Source of the DNA: Chryseobacterium oranimense
Lineage (GTDB): Bacteria > Bacteroidota > Bacteroidia > Flavobacteriales > Weeksellaceae
Assembly: GCF_025244725.1 (NCBI RefSeq)
Contig: NZ_CP104203.1
Coordinates: forward strand, 3,658,001 to 3,722,000
Length of the DNA stretch: 64,000 nucleotides
Direction: 5' to 3'
Shown: positions 8,252-16,622 of the stretch, piece by piece
Numbering within the stretch: the stretch's first letter is position 1
Layout: each line of letters begins with the position of its first letter
Made by a program: the position numbers and the translations under genes
The notes under the pieces: model-generated
Seen by the model: the letters and a program-made list of their open reading frames with translations, nothing else
What the model was told of the DNA's origin: nothing
The model's database searches: none

Positions 8252-10360
8252 ATGAATTTTAAGCCTATCTTATTAACCGCTGGAGTCTTGTTTTCAGCAA
8301 CTTTTTATTCTCAAAAAATGAATTATCCTAAAGCCGTAAAAGGAACCCAGACCGATACTTATTTTGGCAATGCTGTGGCAGATCCTTTCAGAGACCTGGA
8401 AAATGATTCCCAGGCTACCAAAAAATGGGTAGATGATGAGGTGGCATTCAGCCAGAACTATCTTTCGAAAATCCCGTTCAGAAGTGCCATTAAAGATCAG
8501 CTGACAGAAATCTGGAATTACGAGAAAATTTCAGCACCATTTAAAGAAGGAGATTATACCTATTATTATAAAAATGATGGTCTTCAGGCACAATCTATTT
8601 TATACAGAACAAACAATAAGACCAAGGCAAAGGAAATATTTTTAGATCCGAATAAATTTTCAGAAAAAGGAACTACCTCACTTTCCAATCTGTCATTCAA
8701 CAAAAAAGGAAATCTTGCCGCATATTCTATTTCTGAAGGCGGAAGCGATTGGAACAAGATCACTATCATTGATGCTATTACCAAAAAACAGATCGATGAA
8801 ACGCTGATCGACGTAAAATTCAGCGGAATTTCGTGGCAGGGGGATGAAGGATTCTATTATTCAAGCTACGATAAGCCGAAAGAAGGAACTGTACTTTCCG
8901 GAATGACCGACAAGCATAAAGTATATTTTCATAAACTGGGAACTAAACAGTCTGAAGACAAACTGATTTTCGGAGGAGATCAGACCCCGAGAAGGTATCT
9001 TGGAGCCGGAGTTTCCGAAGACCAGAGATACCTGATCATTTCTGCTGCCAATGCGACTAATGGAAATGAATTGTATATCAAGGATTTAAAGAAAGGTGGT
9101 GATTTTGTACAGATTAATAAAGGATTTGATATTAATGCCAGCATTGTAGACACCCAGGGCAATGATCTTTTCATTTTTACCGATAAGGATGCTCCGAATA
9201 TGCGCCTTGTAAAAACCAGCATTGCCAATCCTTCACCGGAAACCTGGAAAGACGTTATACCACAAACAGAAAATGTATTGGGAATATCTACAGGAGGCGG
9301 ATATTTCTTTGCCACTTATATGGTTGATGCCATTGATCAGGTAAAACAGTTTGACAGAACAGGAAAACTGATCAGGGAAATTGCTCTTCCGGGAAAAGGA
9401 AATGTAAGCGGTTTTGGAGGAAAAGAAGAGGAAAAAGAACTTTACTTCTCTTTCAGCAACTATATTACACCGGGAACAACATATAAATTTAATGCAGATT
9501 CCGGCAAATCTGAAATTTACCAAAAACCAAAAGTCAAATTCAATCCGGAGGATTACATTTCTGAACAGGTTTTTTACACATCAAAAGACGGAACTAAAAT
9601 TCCTATGATGATCAATTATAAAAAAGGAACAAAGCTGGACGGTAAAAATCCTACGATTCTCTATTCTTATGGAGGGTTCAATATCAGCCTTCAGCCTTCA
9701 TTCTCTGTAGTTAATGCCATCTGGATGGAAAACGGAGGAATCTATGCTGTACCGAACATCCGCGGCGGTGGTGAATACGGTAAAAAATGGCATGATGCCG
9801 GAACCAAAACGCAAAAGAAAAACGTTTTTGAAGACTTCATTGCAGCAGGGGAATATCTGCAAAGCAAAGGCTATACTTCAAAAGAATATATGGCATTATC
9901 CGGAAGATCGAACGGCGGACTGCTTGTAGGAGCCACTATGACCATGCGTCCGGACTTGGCAAGAGTAGCTTTCCCTGGGGTAGGCGTTCTGGATATGCTG
10001 AGATACAATAAATTCACGGCCGGGGCCGGCTGGTCATATGACTACGGAACTGCAGAAGACAGTAAAGAAATGTTTGAATATCTTAAATCCTACTCTCCGG
10101 TGCATAATGTGAAAAAAGGAACTTGCTACCCTTCCACAATGATTATTACAAGTGATCATGACGACAGAGTAGTTCCGGCACACTCTTTCAAGTTCGGAGC
10201 AGAACTTCAGGAAAAGCAGAGCTGTAAAAATCCAATTTTATTGAGAATTGAAAAAAATGCAGGTCACGGAGCCGGAAGAGCAACCGATCAGGTAATCAGT
10301 GAAAATGCAGATCTTATTTCTTTTGCCCTTTATGAAATGGGAATAACGAAATTGAAATAG
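8252..10360 (+). CDS. Prolyl oligopeptidase, family S9A
   Basis: A 702-residue serine peptidase that cleaves short peptides after proline. The N-terminal half should be the seven-bladed propeller and the C-terminal ~250 residues the alpha/beta hydrolase domain. The catalytic triad is visible: Ser553 in GRSNGG, Asp637 in SDHDDRVVP and His672 in NAGHGAGR, close to the positions in pig POP (554, 641, 680). A signal peptide (MNFKPILLTAGVLFSATFYSQ) directs it to the periplasm or beyond; there is no T9SS tail. A longer TTG start at 8234 is rejected because it overlaps the promoter. A strong two-way terminator follows. Confidence 0.93.
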   Translation: MNFKPILLTAGVLFSATFYSQKMNYPKAVKGTQTDTYFGNAVADPFRDLENDSQATKKWVDDEVAFSQNYLSKIPFRSAIKDQLTEIWNYEKISAPFKEGDYTYYYKNDGLQAQSILYRTNNKTKAKEIFLDPNKFSEKGTTSLSNLSFNKKGNLAAYSISEGGSDWNKITIIDAITKKQIDETLIDVKFSGISWQGDEGFYYSSYDKPKEGTVLSGMTDKHKVYFHKLGTKQSEDKLIFGGDQTPRRYLGAGVSEDQRYLIISAANATNGNELYIKDLKKGGDFVQINKGFDINASIVDTQGNDLFIFTDKDAPNMRLVKTSIANPSPETWKDVIPQTENVLGISTGGGYFFATYMVDAIDQVKQFDRTGKLIREIALPGKGNVSGFGGKEEEKELYFSFSNYITPGTTYKFNADSGKSEIYQKPKVKFNPEDYISEQVFYTSKDGTKIPMMINYKKGTKLDGKNPTILYSYGGFNISLQPSFSVVNAIWMENGGIYAVPNIRGGGEYGKKWHDAGTKTQKKNVFEDFIAAGEYLQSKGYTSKEYMALSGRSNGGLLVGATMTMRPDLARVAFPGVGVLDMLRYNKFTAGAGWSYDYGTAEDSKEMFEYLKSYSPVHNVKKGTCYPSTMIITSDHDDRVVPAHSFKFGAELQEKQSCKNPILLRIEKNAGHGAGRATDQVISENADLISFALYEMGITKLK

Positions 10361-10372
10361 TTATTGTAAAAT

Positions 10373-10409
10373 AAAAGTATCGGCCGCTCGAAGAGCGGCC
10401 GATACTTTT
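10373..10409. terminator. Bidirectional terminator between convergent genes
   Basis: A 17-bp perfect GC-rich stem (10373-10389 with 10393-10409, loop GAA) has A-rich and T-rich ends, so it can work on both strands. It separates the oligopeptidase gene from the minus-strand gene ending at 10417. Confidence 0.92.
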
Positions 10410-10416
10410 ATATACT

Positions 10417-11331
10417 TTACTTTGTGCTTTTAGTTTTCTTCTTTTGTATCAGCTTATTTCTAATCTCATTCATTTGTTTTTGTATTTCTTCAATCTGCTT
10501 TTTCTGCTCTGCAATTATTGTGTTGGGATCTGTTAAAGTATTTGTACTTCCGGCAGCTGTTCTTGAAGTATTGGAATAAGTGGTAGGGTTATATGGGTCC
10601 ACCATACAGTCTACATCAGGAGTTGTTCCCAGGACTCCGGCATCGGTTACGGTTATTTTATAGCAATTTCCACCGGGAGATTTTAAGACAATAAGATCTG
10701 CTACATCCCTCCAAACCAAATCATTTGCTATTCCTGCATTTCCTGTTGCAGTTGGTTTGCCGTGGGTTACCAGCACTTGTCCTCTTAGTCCATAATTTCT
10801 TGGAAAACTATACTCACCAGTAAGTGTGCCGGTATCATCCTGGTACCTAAAATTAGGGCTTTGAGTAGTACTATTGGGAATAATGAAAGATGTAAGGCTT
10901 TGTGTTGAGCTGTTTGATGTGCTCATAGTGTAACCACCTGTACCTATATCCATGGTTGAATAAAAATTCCCGTTTACACTGTTAAACTGAGCAGTATTAA
11001 TGCCCAAAGAACTGATTAAAGTAAGCCCTGAAGAACCATTGGAATCGGACTGATTAAAACTGGTAAAGTTTTTAGATTGTCCAATTATACTCCCGGTTCC
11101 GTCTGCAGGATTAAGCACTCCGGAAAAATTATATCCGGGATATGAAATGCTGTTGGTTTCCAGTAAGTATTGTGTATTCGTAGAAGCGTCTGTCTTCTGG
11201 GTACGGAGATCTCCGTTGACGTCCAATGCTTTTTCGGGAGTTTCCGTATTAATTCCTACATTTCCTGTACCTACTTGTGCAGAAATATTAGCCATGAATA
11301 CAATAAGACAGGGCAATAAAAATCTTTTCAT
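10417..11331 (-). CDS. Exported surface-type protein with VGINT repeat motif and C-terminal coiled coil
   Basis: A 304-residue protein with a signal peptide (MKRFLLPCLIVFMANISAQ). The mature N-terminus carries GNVGINTETPEKALDVNGDLR, a motif shared by many flavobacterial surface or tail-fibre-like proteins. The middle is rich in Ser, Thr, Asn and Gly. The last ~40 residues (from IIAEQKKQIEEIQKQ) should form a coiled coil ending in a Lys-rich tail. The start at 11331 is preferred over 11352 because the -7 element at 11350-11357 overlaps the longer version. Function unknown; a cell-surface structural role is likely. Confidence 0.78.
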   Translation of the reverse strand: MKRFLLPCLIVFMANISAQVGTGNVGINTETPEKALDVNGDLRTQKTDASTNTQYLLETNSISYPGYNFSGVLNPADGTGSIIGQSKNFTSFNQSDSNGSSGLTLISSLGINTAQFNSVNGNFYSTMDIGTGGYTMSTSNSSTQSLTSFIIPNSTTQSPNFRYQDDTGTLTGEYSFPRNYGLRGQVLVTHGKPTATGNAGIANDLVWRDVADLIVLKSPGGNCYKITVTDAGVLGTTPDVDCMVDPYNPTTYSNTSRTAAGSTNTLTDPNTIIAEQKKQIEEIQKQMNEIRNKLIQKKKTKSTK

Positions 11332-11349
11332 CTGTTTCTGTTTTTTAGG

Positions 11350-11357
11350 CAAAAGTA
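11350..11357 (-). promoter_or_regulatory. -7 promoter element of the VGINT-motif gene
   Basis: On the minus strand this reads TACTTTTG (TAnnTTTG), 18 bases before the ATG at 11331. Confidence 0.6.
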
Positions 11358-11389
11358 GTCTGCCATTAAACAGTAAAAAAGAGTTTCAT

Positions 11390-11412
11390 CTGTAAAATTC
11401 TGAATTTTACAG
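11390..11412. repeat. Perfect inverted repeat upstream of the VGINT-motif gene
   Basis: CTGTAAAATT (11390-11399) and AATTTTACAG (11403-11412) flank CTG. It lies about 33 bp upstream of the minus-strand -7 element and about 70 bp after the regulator stop. It may be an operator or part of a weak terminator. Confidence 0.5.
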
Positions 11413-11480
11413 TGTGTTTTTTAGATTAAAACAATTGTTTTTCAGTGAGTTGCTTGATTCTACCTTTCTTGATTTATAAA

Positions 11481-13067
11481 TCAGGTTTTATGATCCTTTT
11501 CTACGTTTTCAATAAAAACAGAAGGAGAAATTCCGGTAGTTTTTTTAAAAATTTTGGAAAAATTTTCTCCGGATGAAAATCCTGATAAGGATGCGATTGC
11601 GCTGATCTTATATTTCCGGAATTTAGCATCTTTCAGTATATTTCTGCATATGTAATCTATACGGAGTCCATTAATATAGGTATTGAAATTCTTGCCTTTA
11701 TGACGGCTGATGATCTCCGAAAGATAGCGGGTGTTGGTTTTAAGATCAGATGCTAATGAAGGCAGACTGATATTTGGATTAAGATATTTATCAGAATTTT
11801 CAAATTTATTAAGTTTTGTAATAATTTGTTTTTCAGTCTCTTCTGTTATTTCTATGGAAGGATTGGATTTTTTAATGGTTTTTTCTTCAGCCATTTCAGC
11901 GGGCCGGCTTTTTTCTTCAAGGTTTTTAATAAAATTCTGATAAAACAGTTTTTCTTTTTTTCTCTTTTTCTGAAAATAAAGAACAAAAGAAACGAAGACA
12001 ATAATACACGCTAAAAGGATGGAAAGAAGTATTTTCAGACTGAATTTGTTCTTTTGGGATTCATTACGGTTCTCATTTTCCAGAATTTGCAGGGTCTTGC
12101 TGAGCACTTTATTTTCTTCTTCGGAAAGGGAATCTTTAACGGCAAGGTAAAGATTATTGTACTTTTGATAGTTTTTTAAATCATTTGTGGATTTGTAATT
12201 TTGTGCCAGATAACTATACAGCTGTGCTTTTAACGGAGTCTCATTACCTTTTATCACCCTTTCAGCATTTTTTTAAGTATCGATAGCCCTTTGATACTGT
12301 TTCCTCTGGTGATAAACAAGAGTGAGATTCAGTTTTGCATTTTTTAAAATTTCATCCTTATTTAAAGGAGTGGTATTGGCTACTTCTATTGCTTTAAGTG
12401 AATAATATTCCGAAGAATCGGGGCTTTTCTTCTGAAAATAACTGACAGCCAAATCAGTATAGGCTATATTATAATACATTCTTACCCATTCATCACTTTT
12501 ACTGGCTTTTGAAAGAGGATCCAGTGCCCGGTGAAAATAATAAATGGATGAGTCAAGCTTGTTTTCCTGCCGCATAAATACTCCGTACTGCCATAAGAAT
12601 GCAGACTGTATTGTGCTTTTGGTGCTCTGCTTTGTGTCTTTGGGGAGATCTTTAAGATAAACCAATCCCTCCTTAATTTCCTTCTTAGCCTTTGTAAGGA
12701 TATTGTTATCTCCATACTGATAAGCTAATAAAAGAGAGGATCTGGCTTTAATTTCCTGATTATCCGTAAGCAGAGCGGCCTCTTTTGCTTTTAATGTACA
12801 GGAAAAAGACTGATTTTTTTTACCCAGCAAAGTATAGCATTGAGCCATTTCAATAAAAAGATTAGCCCTTGTTCTTGCATCATTTTTTAAATAGGGAAGA
12901 AGCTTTTGAGCCATGACCAGGGCGGAATCAGGATTGATACCTTCAGCATCCTGTATTGGGCGGAGTTTTAAATGGTTCTTTATACGATCCTCTTCCGAAA
13001 CCTGGGAATAAAGATTGATGTTAAGAAGAAATAGAATGGGAATCAGTATTTTACAGGCATTATTCAT
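11481..13067 (-). pseudogene. TPR/transmembrane/AraC-type regulator interrupted by an in-frame TAA
   Basis: The frame encodes a signal peptide or anchor (MNNACKILIPILFLLNINLYSQ), about 240 residues of TPR-like helices, a TAA stop (12273-12275), further TPR sequence, a coiled stretch, one transmembrane helix (LKILLSILLACIIVFVSFVLYF), and a C-terminal AraC-type helix-turn-helix domain (ISAIASLSGFSSGENFSKIFKKTTGISPS). Such TPR-TM-AraC proteins are common one-component regulators in flavobacteria. Both halves are in the same frame and the residues flanking the stop (RAIDT, then KNAERVIKG) look continuous, so a single substitution explains the break. The -7 element at 13086-13093 supports the start at 13067. 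The membrane and DNA-binding parts would be lost unless the stop is read through. Confidence 0.82.
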
Positions 13068-13085
13068 TAAGTGTATTTTTCTGTA

Positions 13086-13093
13086 CAAAAGTA
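13086..13093 (-). promoter_or_regulatory. -7 promoter element of the TPR/AraC regulator
   Basis: Reads TACTTTTG on the minus strand, 18 bases before the ATG at 13067. Confidence 0.6.
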
Positions 13094-13307
13094 TTAAAAA
13101 GGAAATATTGAAAATAATAATTGTTGAAACCAATACTCACAAAATATACTGCAGGAATTGTTACTGCTTAAAATATCAGTTGAGCAAATAGCTTATATAA
13201 ATGTGAATTTAGCATCATTTTCTTTATATGAAATATCAATAGTCAAATAGATTATTAATGTAAAAAAATAAAAAAAACAGCTGTTTTAATTGAATTTACT
13301 TATTTTT

Positions 13308-13341
13308 TTTGATGGTGTTATGCGTTAAATTGTTATTTTTG
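13308..13341 (+). promoter_or_regulatory. Promoter of the first metzincin protease
   Basis: TTTG at 13308-13311 and TATTTTTG at 13334-13341, 22 bp apart, match the Bacteroidota promoter. The surrounding 13134-13385 region is very AT-rich and holds no other feature that I can see. Confidence 0.6.
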
Positions 13342-13385
13342 TTAAGGATATTTAAAATTTATTAATTCTATTCTTGTAGATCATT

Positions 13386-16300
13386 ATGAAAAAAAGAATT
13401 TTACTAGTTTGTGCATTAGCTGCTGGTGTTGCCAGTTTTAATGCACAGAGATGGGAGCCTGCCTCGCAGAGAACATCCCAAATCAGAAAAGAAGTTGATG
13501 TAAAATACTCTTACCGGGTAGATCTGGCATCGCTTAGAAGCATTTTAAAAGATGCAGTAGAGACAGGTAAGGATGCTAAACCTGTTATTGTTTCTCTTCC
13601 TACAGCAGAAGGAAAAATTGAAAAATTTGCGGTATACAGCAATCCGGTAATGGAAAAGTCTATAGCAGACAGATATCAGTTGGGATCATATGTGGGAGTA
13701 GGTGTTGATGACCCTTCTAAATATTTAAGATTCAGTACATCTCCCACAGAAATGCAGTCTATGATCATCAAGGACGGAGTATTCCAGTTCATTGAGCCGA
13801 TCACTACAGACAAGCAGACTTACGGAGTATTCTATAAGACAAAGAGAACAAGCAGCGAGCAGGGATTCGAATGCGGAACCAACGAAAAGAACAGTAAAGA
13901 CATCCAGTTCCTTAAAGAGAACGGTAAAAAAAAGCTTTCTAATGTAGGAATTACAAGCAGACCTGCAAGTACAAAATACAGAACCTATAGATTGGCTATG
14001 TCCACTACAGGAGAATATACAACTTATTTCGGAGGTGTTCCGCAAGCTGTTGCACAGATAAACACTACCATGACGAGAGTAAACGGAGTCTTCGAAAAAG
14101 ATTTCGGGATTAAGCTTCTTGTTCAGGATTATCAGAACGTTATTTACACCAATGCTGCTACTGACCCTTATTCAAATTCAGATGTGGGTGTAGGTGACGG
14201 CGCATGGAATGCAGAATTGATGAATACTCTTCATAATAACGTAGGAGAAGCCAATTTCGATATCGGACATTTATTTGGTGCCGATGGAGGAGGTGGTAAT
14301 GCCGGATGTATTGGATGTATCTGTAGTGATGATATGACATTGGATCAGGGATCTCCGGTAGCTTACAAAGGTTCTGGCTTTACTTCTCCTGCCAATGGAG
14401 TTCCATCAGGAGATTCATTTGATATCGACTATGTAGCCCACGAATTAGGACACCAGTTAGGAGGAAACCATACCTTTTCAAACAGTACAGAAGGCTCAGG
14501 TGTAAACGTAGAGCCAGGAGGAGGTACTACAATTATGGGGTATGCCGGAATTACATATGATAATGTACAGATGAACTCTGATGCTTATTTCCACTATGCT
14601 TCTGTTAACCAGATTCTTAATAACCTTGATGCCAAGACAACTTGTGGTGTTTCGCAAAACATTACAACCAATACAGCACCTGTTATTTCTCCGCTTACAG
14701 CATACAGCATTCCTAAAGGAACAGCTTATTATTTAGAGGCTACAGCAACAGATGCCGATCCTGTAAAATATACATGGGAAGAGTATGATAGCGTAGATGA
14801 AGATGCTACTATTTCCGGAGATGCAGGATGGGGCTACAATACACAGGGTGCATTAACAAGATCTTATTTTGGTACTACAAGCGGAAGAAGATACTTCCCA
14901 AGTTTACCTTTGGTTATGAACGGAATTTTGACCAATAAAGCAAGTCTTCCAAATAATACAAATCCTAGCTGGGAAACTGTTTCTTATGTTCCAAGATTAT
15001 TGAATTATGCGGTGACTGTAAGAGATGAGAATGCTCAGAGACCAATGCTTTCTTCTTTAGAAACAACAGTGAACGTAGGAAATGACGGACCATTTAAATT
15101 TAACGGCCTTACGGCTTCTACAATTTTATATAACAATGCATCCAACACAATTAAGTGGGCTGTAGCCAATACAAATGCAGCTCCTTATAATGTTGCGAAC
15201 GTAAAAATAGACTATACAGCTGACAACGGGACTACCTGGACAGATTTGGTAGCTTCTACGCCAAACACAGGTACTTATACTGCACAGATGCCGGGAAGCT
15301 TAACAGGTACCGTTAAATTCAGAATATCTGCGATCAACAACATATTCTATGCGGTATCCCCTGCAGTAACAATAGGAGCAGCTCCTACTTCCACTACAGC
15401 AGCACCAACAGGATTATCTACTACAGCAGCAGATGTTCTTAAAAACTCTGCAATTGTATCTTGGAACAGTGTGCCTGGAGCAGCTTCTTATTCTGTAAAT
15501 TATAGAAAAACAGGAACTTCAACATGGTCTAATACAACAAGTACAACTAATTCAGTATTGCTAAGCAGTCTTGAAGACGAAATGGCTTATGAAGTGCAGG
15601 TAGCAGCTGTGGTAAACAGTGTGCCGGGAGCTTTCTCTTCAAACTATGTTTTCAAAACAAAACCATTGGCAACAGGAGTAAACTACTGTATCTTAAATAC
15701 AGGATATAATTCTGTAGGAAATATTGCAAGAGTACAGCTTTCCAATGTTAACCATATCGATACAAATATTAGATCATACAAAGATGTAAGTGAAAATCCG
15801 GCAAAAATAATCAACCTTATCAGAGGAAATTCTTATCCGATATCGATTTTCGGTATTTACAATCAAGCTGTTCCAATGACTTATAATGTGTGGATCGATT
15901 ACAACAGAAACGGAGTGTATGAGACAAGTGAGAAAGTATATACAAGTGCTGCCATAGTTCCAGGTTCAAATGGAGTAGGAAGTGCTACGGGTAACTTCAC
16001 AGTCCCTGCTTCTGCTTCTGTTGGAAACAGAGTAGTGGGAATGAGAGTGGCATCTAATTATTCTTCTGCATTAAATAATGCTTGCGGTACCAATGGAGCT
16101 ATTCCAAGTGGGGCAGGAAGCGTAATGGATTTCTCTGTGAAAATTTTCGGAAGTGCACTTGCAGTAGACGAAACAAAGGCAACCAAATCTGAAGTTGAGA
16201 TTTATCCAAATCCTGCCGATTCTTTTGTAGGCGTTAGAAACCTTAAAGGAAAAGCAGATTACAAAATCTACAGTGCAGACGGAAGATTGGTTCAAAGTGG

Positions 16301-16409
16301 TAATCTTGATGGCGAGATCATTAACGTAGCTGGTTTAACTAAAGGAGTCTATGTGATCACTATTAAAGATGATAATAACACATACAACACTAAGCTTATC
16401 AAAAAATAG
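13386..16409 (+). CDS. T9SS-exported reprolysin-like zinc metalloprotease (first of a tandem pair)
   Basis: A 1007-residue secreted protease. After the signal peptide (MKKRILLVCALAAGVASFNAQ) comes a propeptide-like region, then the M12B-type metzincin domain with HELGHQLGGNH (His352, Glu353, His356, His362) and a Met-turn candidate TIMGYAG. These bind zinc and catalyse peptide-bond hydrolysis. Further on are a reprolysin-associated domain, a fibronectin III domain (about 670-760), a GEVED-type domain (VWIDYNRNGVYETSEKV) and a T9SS type A sorting domain (EIYPNPADSFVGV... TKLIKK). It has its own promoter and terminator, and lies divergent from the broken TPR/AraC regulator gene. The next gene is a close paralogue. 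Confidence 0.93.
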   Translation: MKKRILLVCALAAGVASFNAQRWEPASQRTSQIRKEVDVKYSYRVDLASLRSILKDAVETGKDAKPVIVSLPTAEGKIEKFAVYSNPVMEKSIADRYQLGSYVGVGVDDPSKYLRFSTSPTEMQSMIIKDGVFQFIEPITTDKQTYGVFYKTKRTSSEQGFECGTNEKNSKDIQFLKENGKKKLSNVGITSRPASTKYRTYRLAMSTTGEYTTYFGGVPQAVAQINTTMTRVNGVFEKDFGIKLLVQDYQNVIYTNAATDPYSNSDVGVGDGAWNAELMNTLHNNVGEANFDIGHLFGADGGGGNAGCIGCICSDDMTLDQGSPVAYKGSGFTSPANGVPSGDSFDIDYVAHELGHQLGGNHTFSNSTEGSGVNVEPGGGTTIMGYAGITYDNVQMNSDAYFHYASVNQILNNLDAKTTCGVSQNITTNTAPVISPLTAYSIPKGTAYYLEATATDADPVKYTWEEYDSVDEDATISGDAGWGYNTQGALTRSYFGTTSGRRYFPSLPLVMNGILTNKASLPNNTNPSWETVSYVPRLLNYAVTVRDENAQRPMLSSLETTVNVGNDGPFKFNGLTASTILYNNASNTIKWAVANTNAAPYNVANVKIDYTADNGTTWTDLVASTPNTGTYTAQMPGSLTGTVKFRISAINNIFYAVSPAVTIGAAPTSTTAAPTGLSTTAADVLKNSAIVSWNSVPGAASYSVNYRKTGTSTWSNTTSTTNSVLLSSLEDEMAYEVQVAAVVNSVPGAFSSNYVFKTKPLATGVNYCILNTGYNSVGNIARVQLSNVNHIDTNIRSYKDVSENPAKIINLIRGNSYPISIFGIYNQAVPMTYNVWIDYNRNGVYETSEKVYTSAAIVPGSNGVGSATGNFTVPASASVGNRVVGMRVASNYSSALNNACGTNGAIPSGAGSVMDFSVKIFGSALAVDETKATKSEVEIYPNPADSFVGVRNLKGKADYKIYSADGRLVQSGNLDGEIINVAGLTKGVYVITIKDDNNTYNTKLIKK

Positions 16410-16432
16410 TAGGTAAGTTTATCAATAAAATG

Positions 16433-16460
16433 AGACCGGGCATTTGCCCGGTCTTTTTTA
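16433..16460 (+). terminator. Terminator after the first metzincin protease
   Basis: AGACCGGGC (16433-16441), loop ATTT, GCCCGGTCT (16446-16454), T run. The same stem sequence recurs after the second paralogue. Confidence 0.92.
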
Positions 16461-16577
16461 TTTAATATCCTCCCGTGTGCTCTCCATATTTTAAGAAATA
16501 ATATATTTTTCAGTATTGACTTTAATATTTTAACACCAAATAAACTTTTTTCGTGCTAATATTTGTGTTTTAATTTC

Positions 16578-16585
16578 TATTTTTG
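16578..16585 (+). promoter_or_regulatory. -7 promoter element of the second metzincin protease
   Basis: TATTTTTG matches TAnnTTTG, 37 bases before the ATG at 16623. Confidence 0.55.
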
Positions 16586-16622
16586 TGAAAATGATTAATA
16601 ATTTTTCGAAATCACTGTAATT

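Noticed and set aside
11481-13067. Frameshift as the cause of the broken TPR/AraC gene
   Set aside because: Both halves are in the same frame and only the TAA codon separates them, so no net insertion or deletion is needed.
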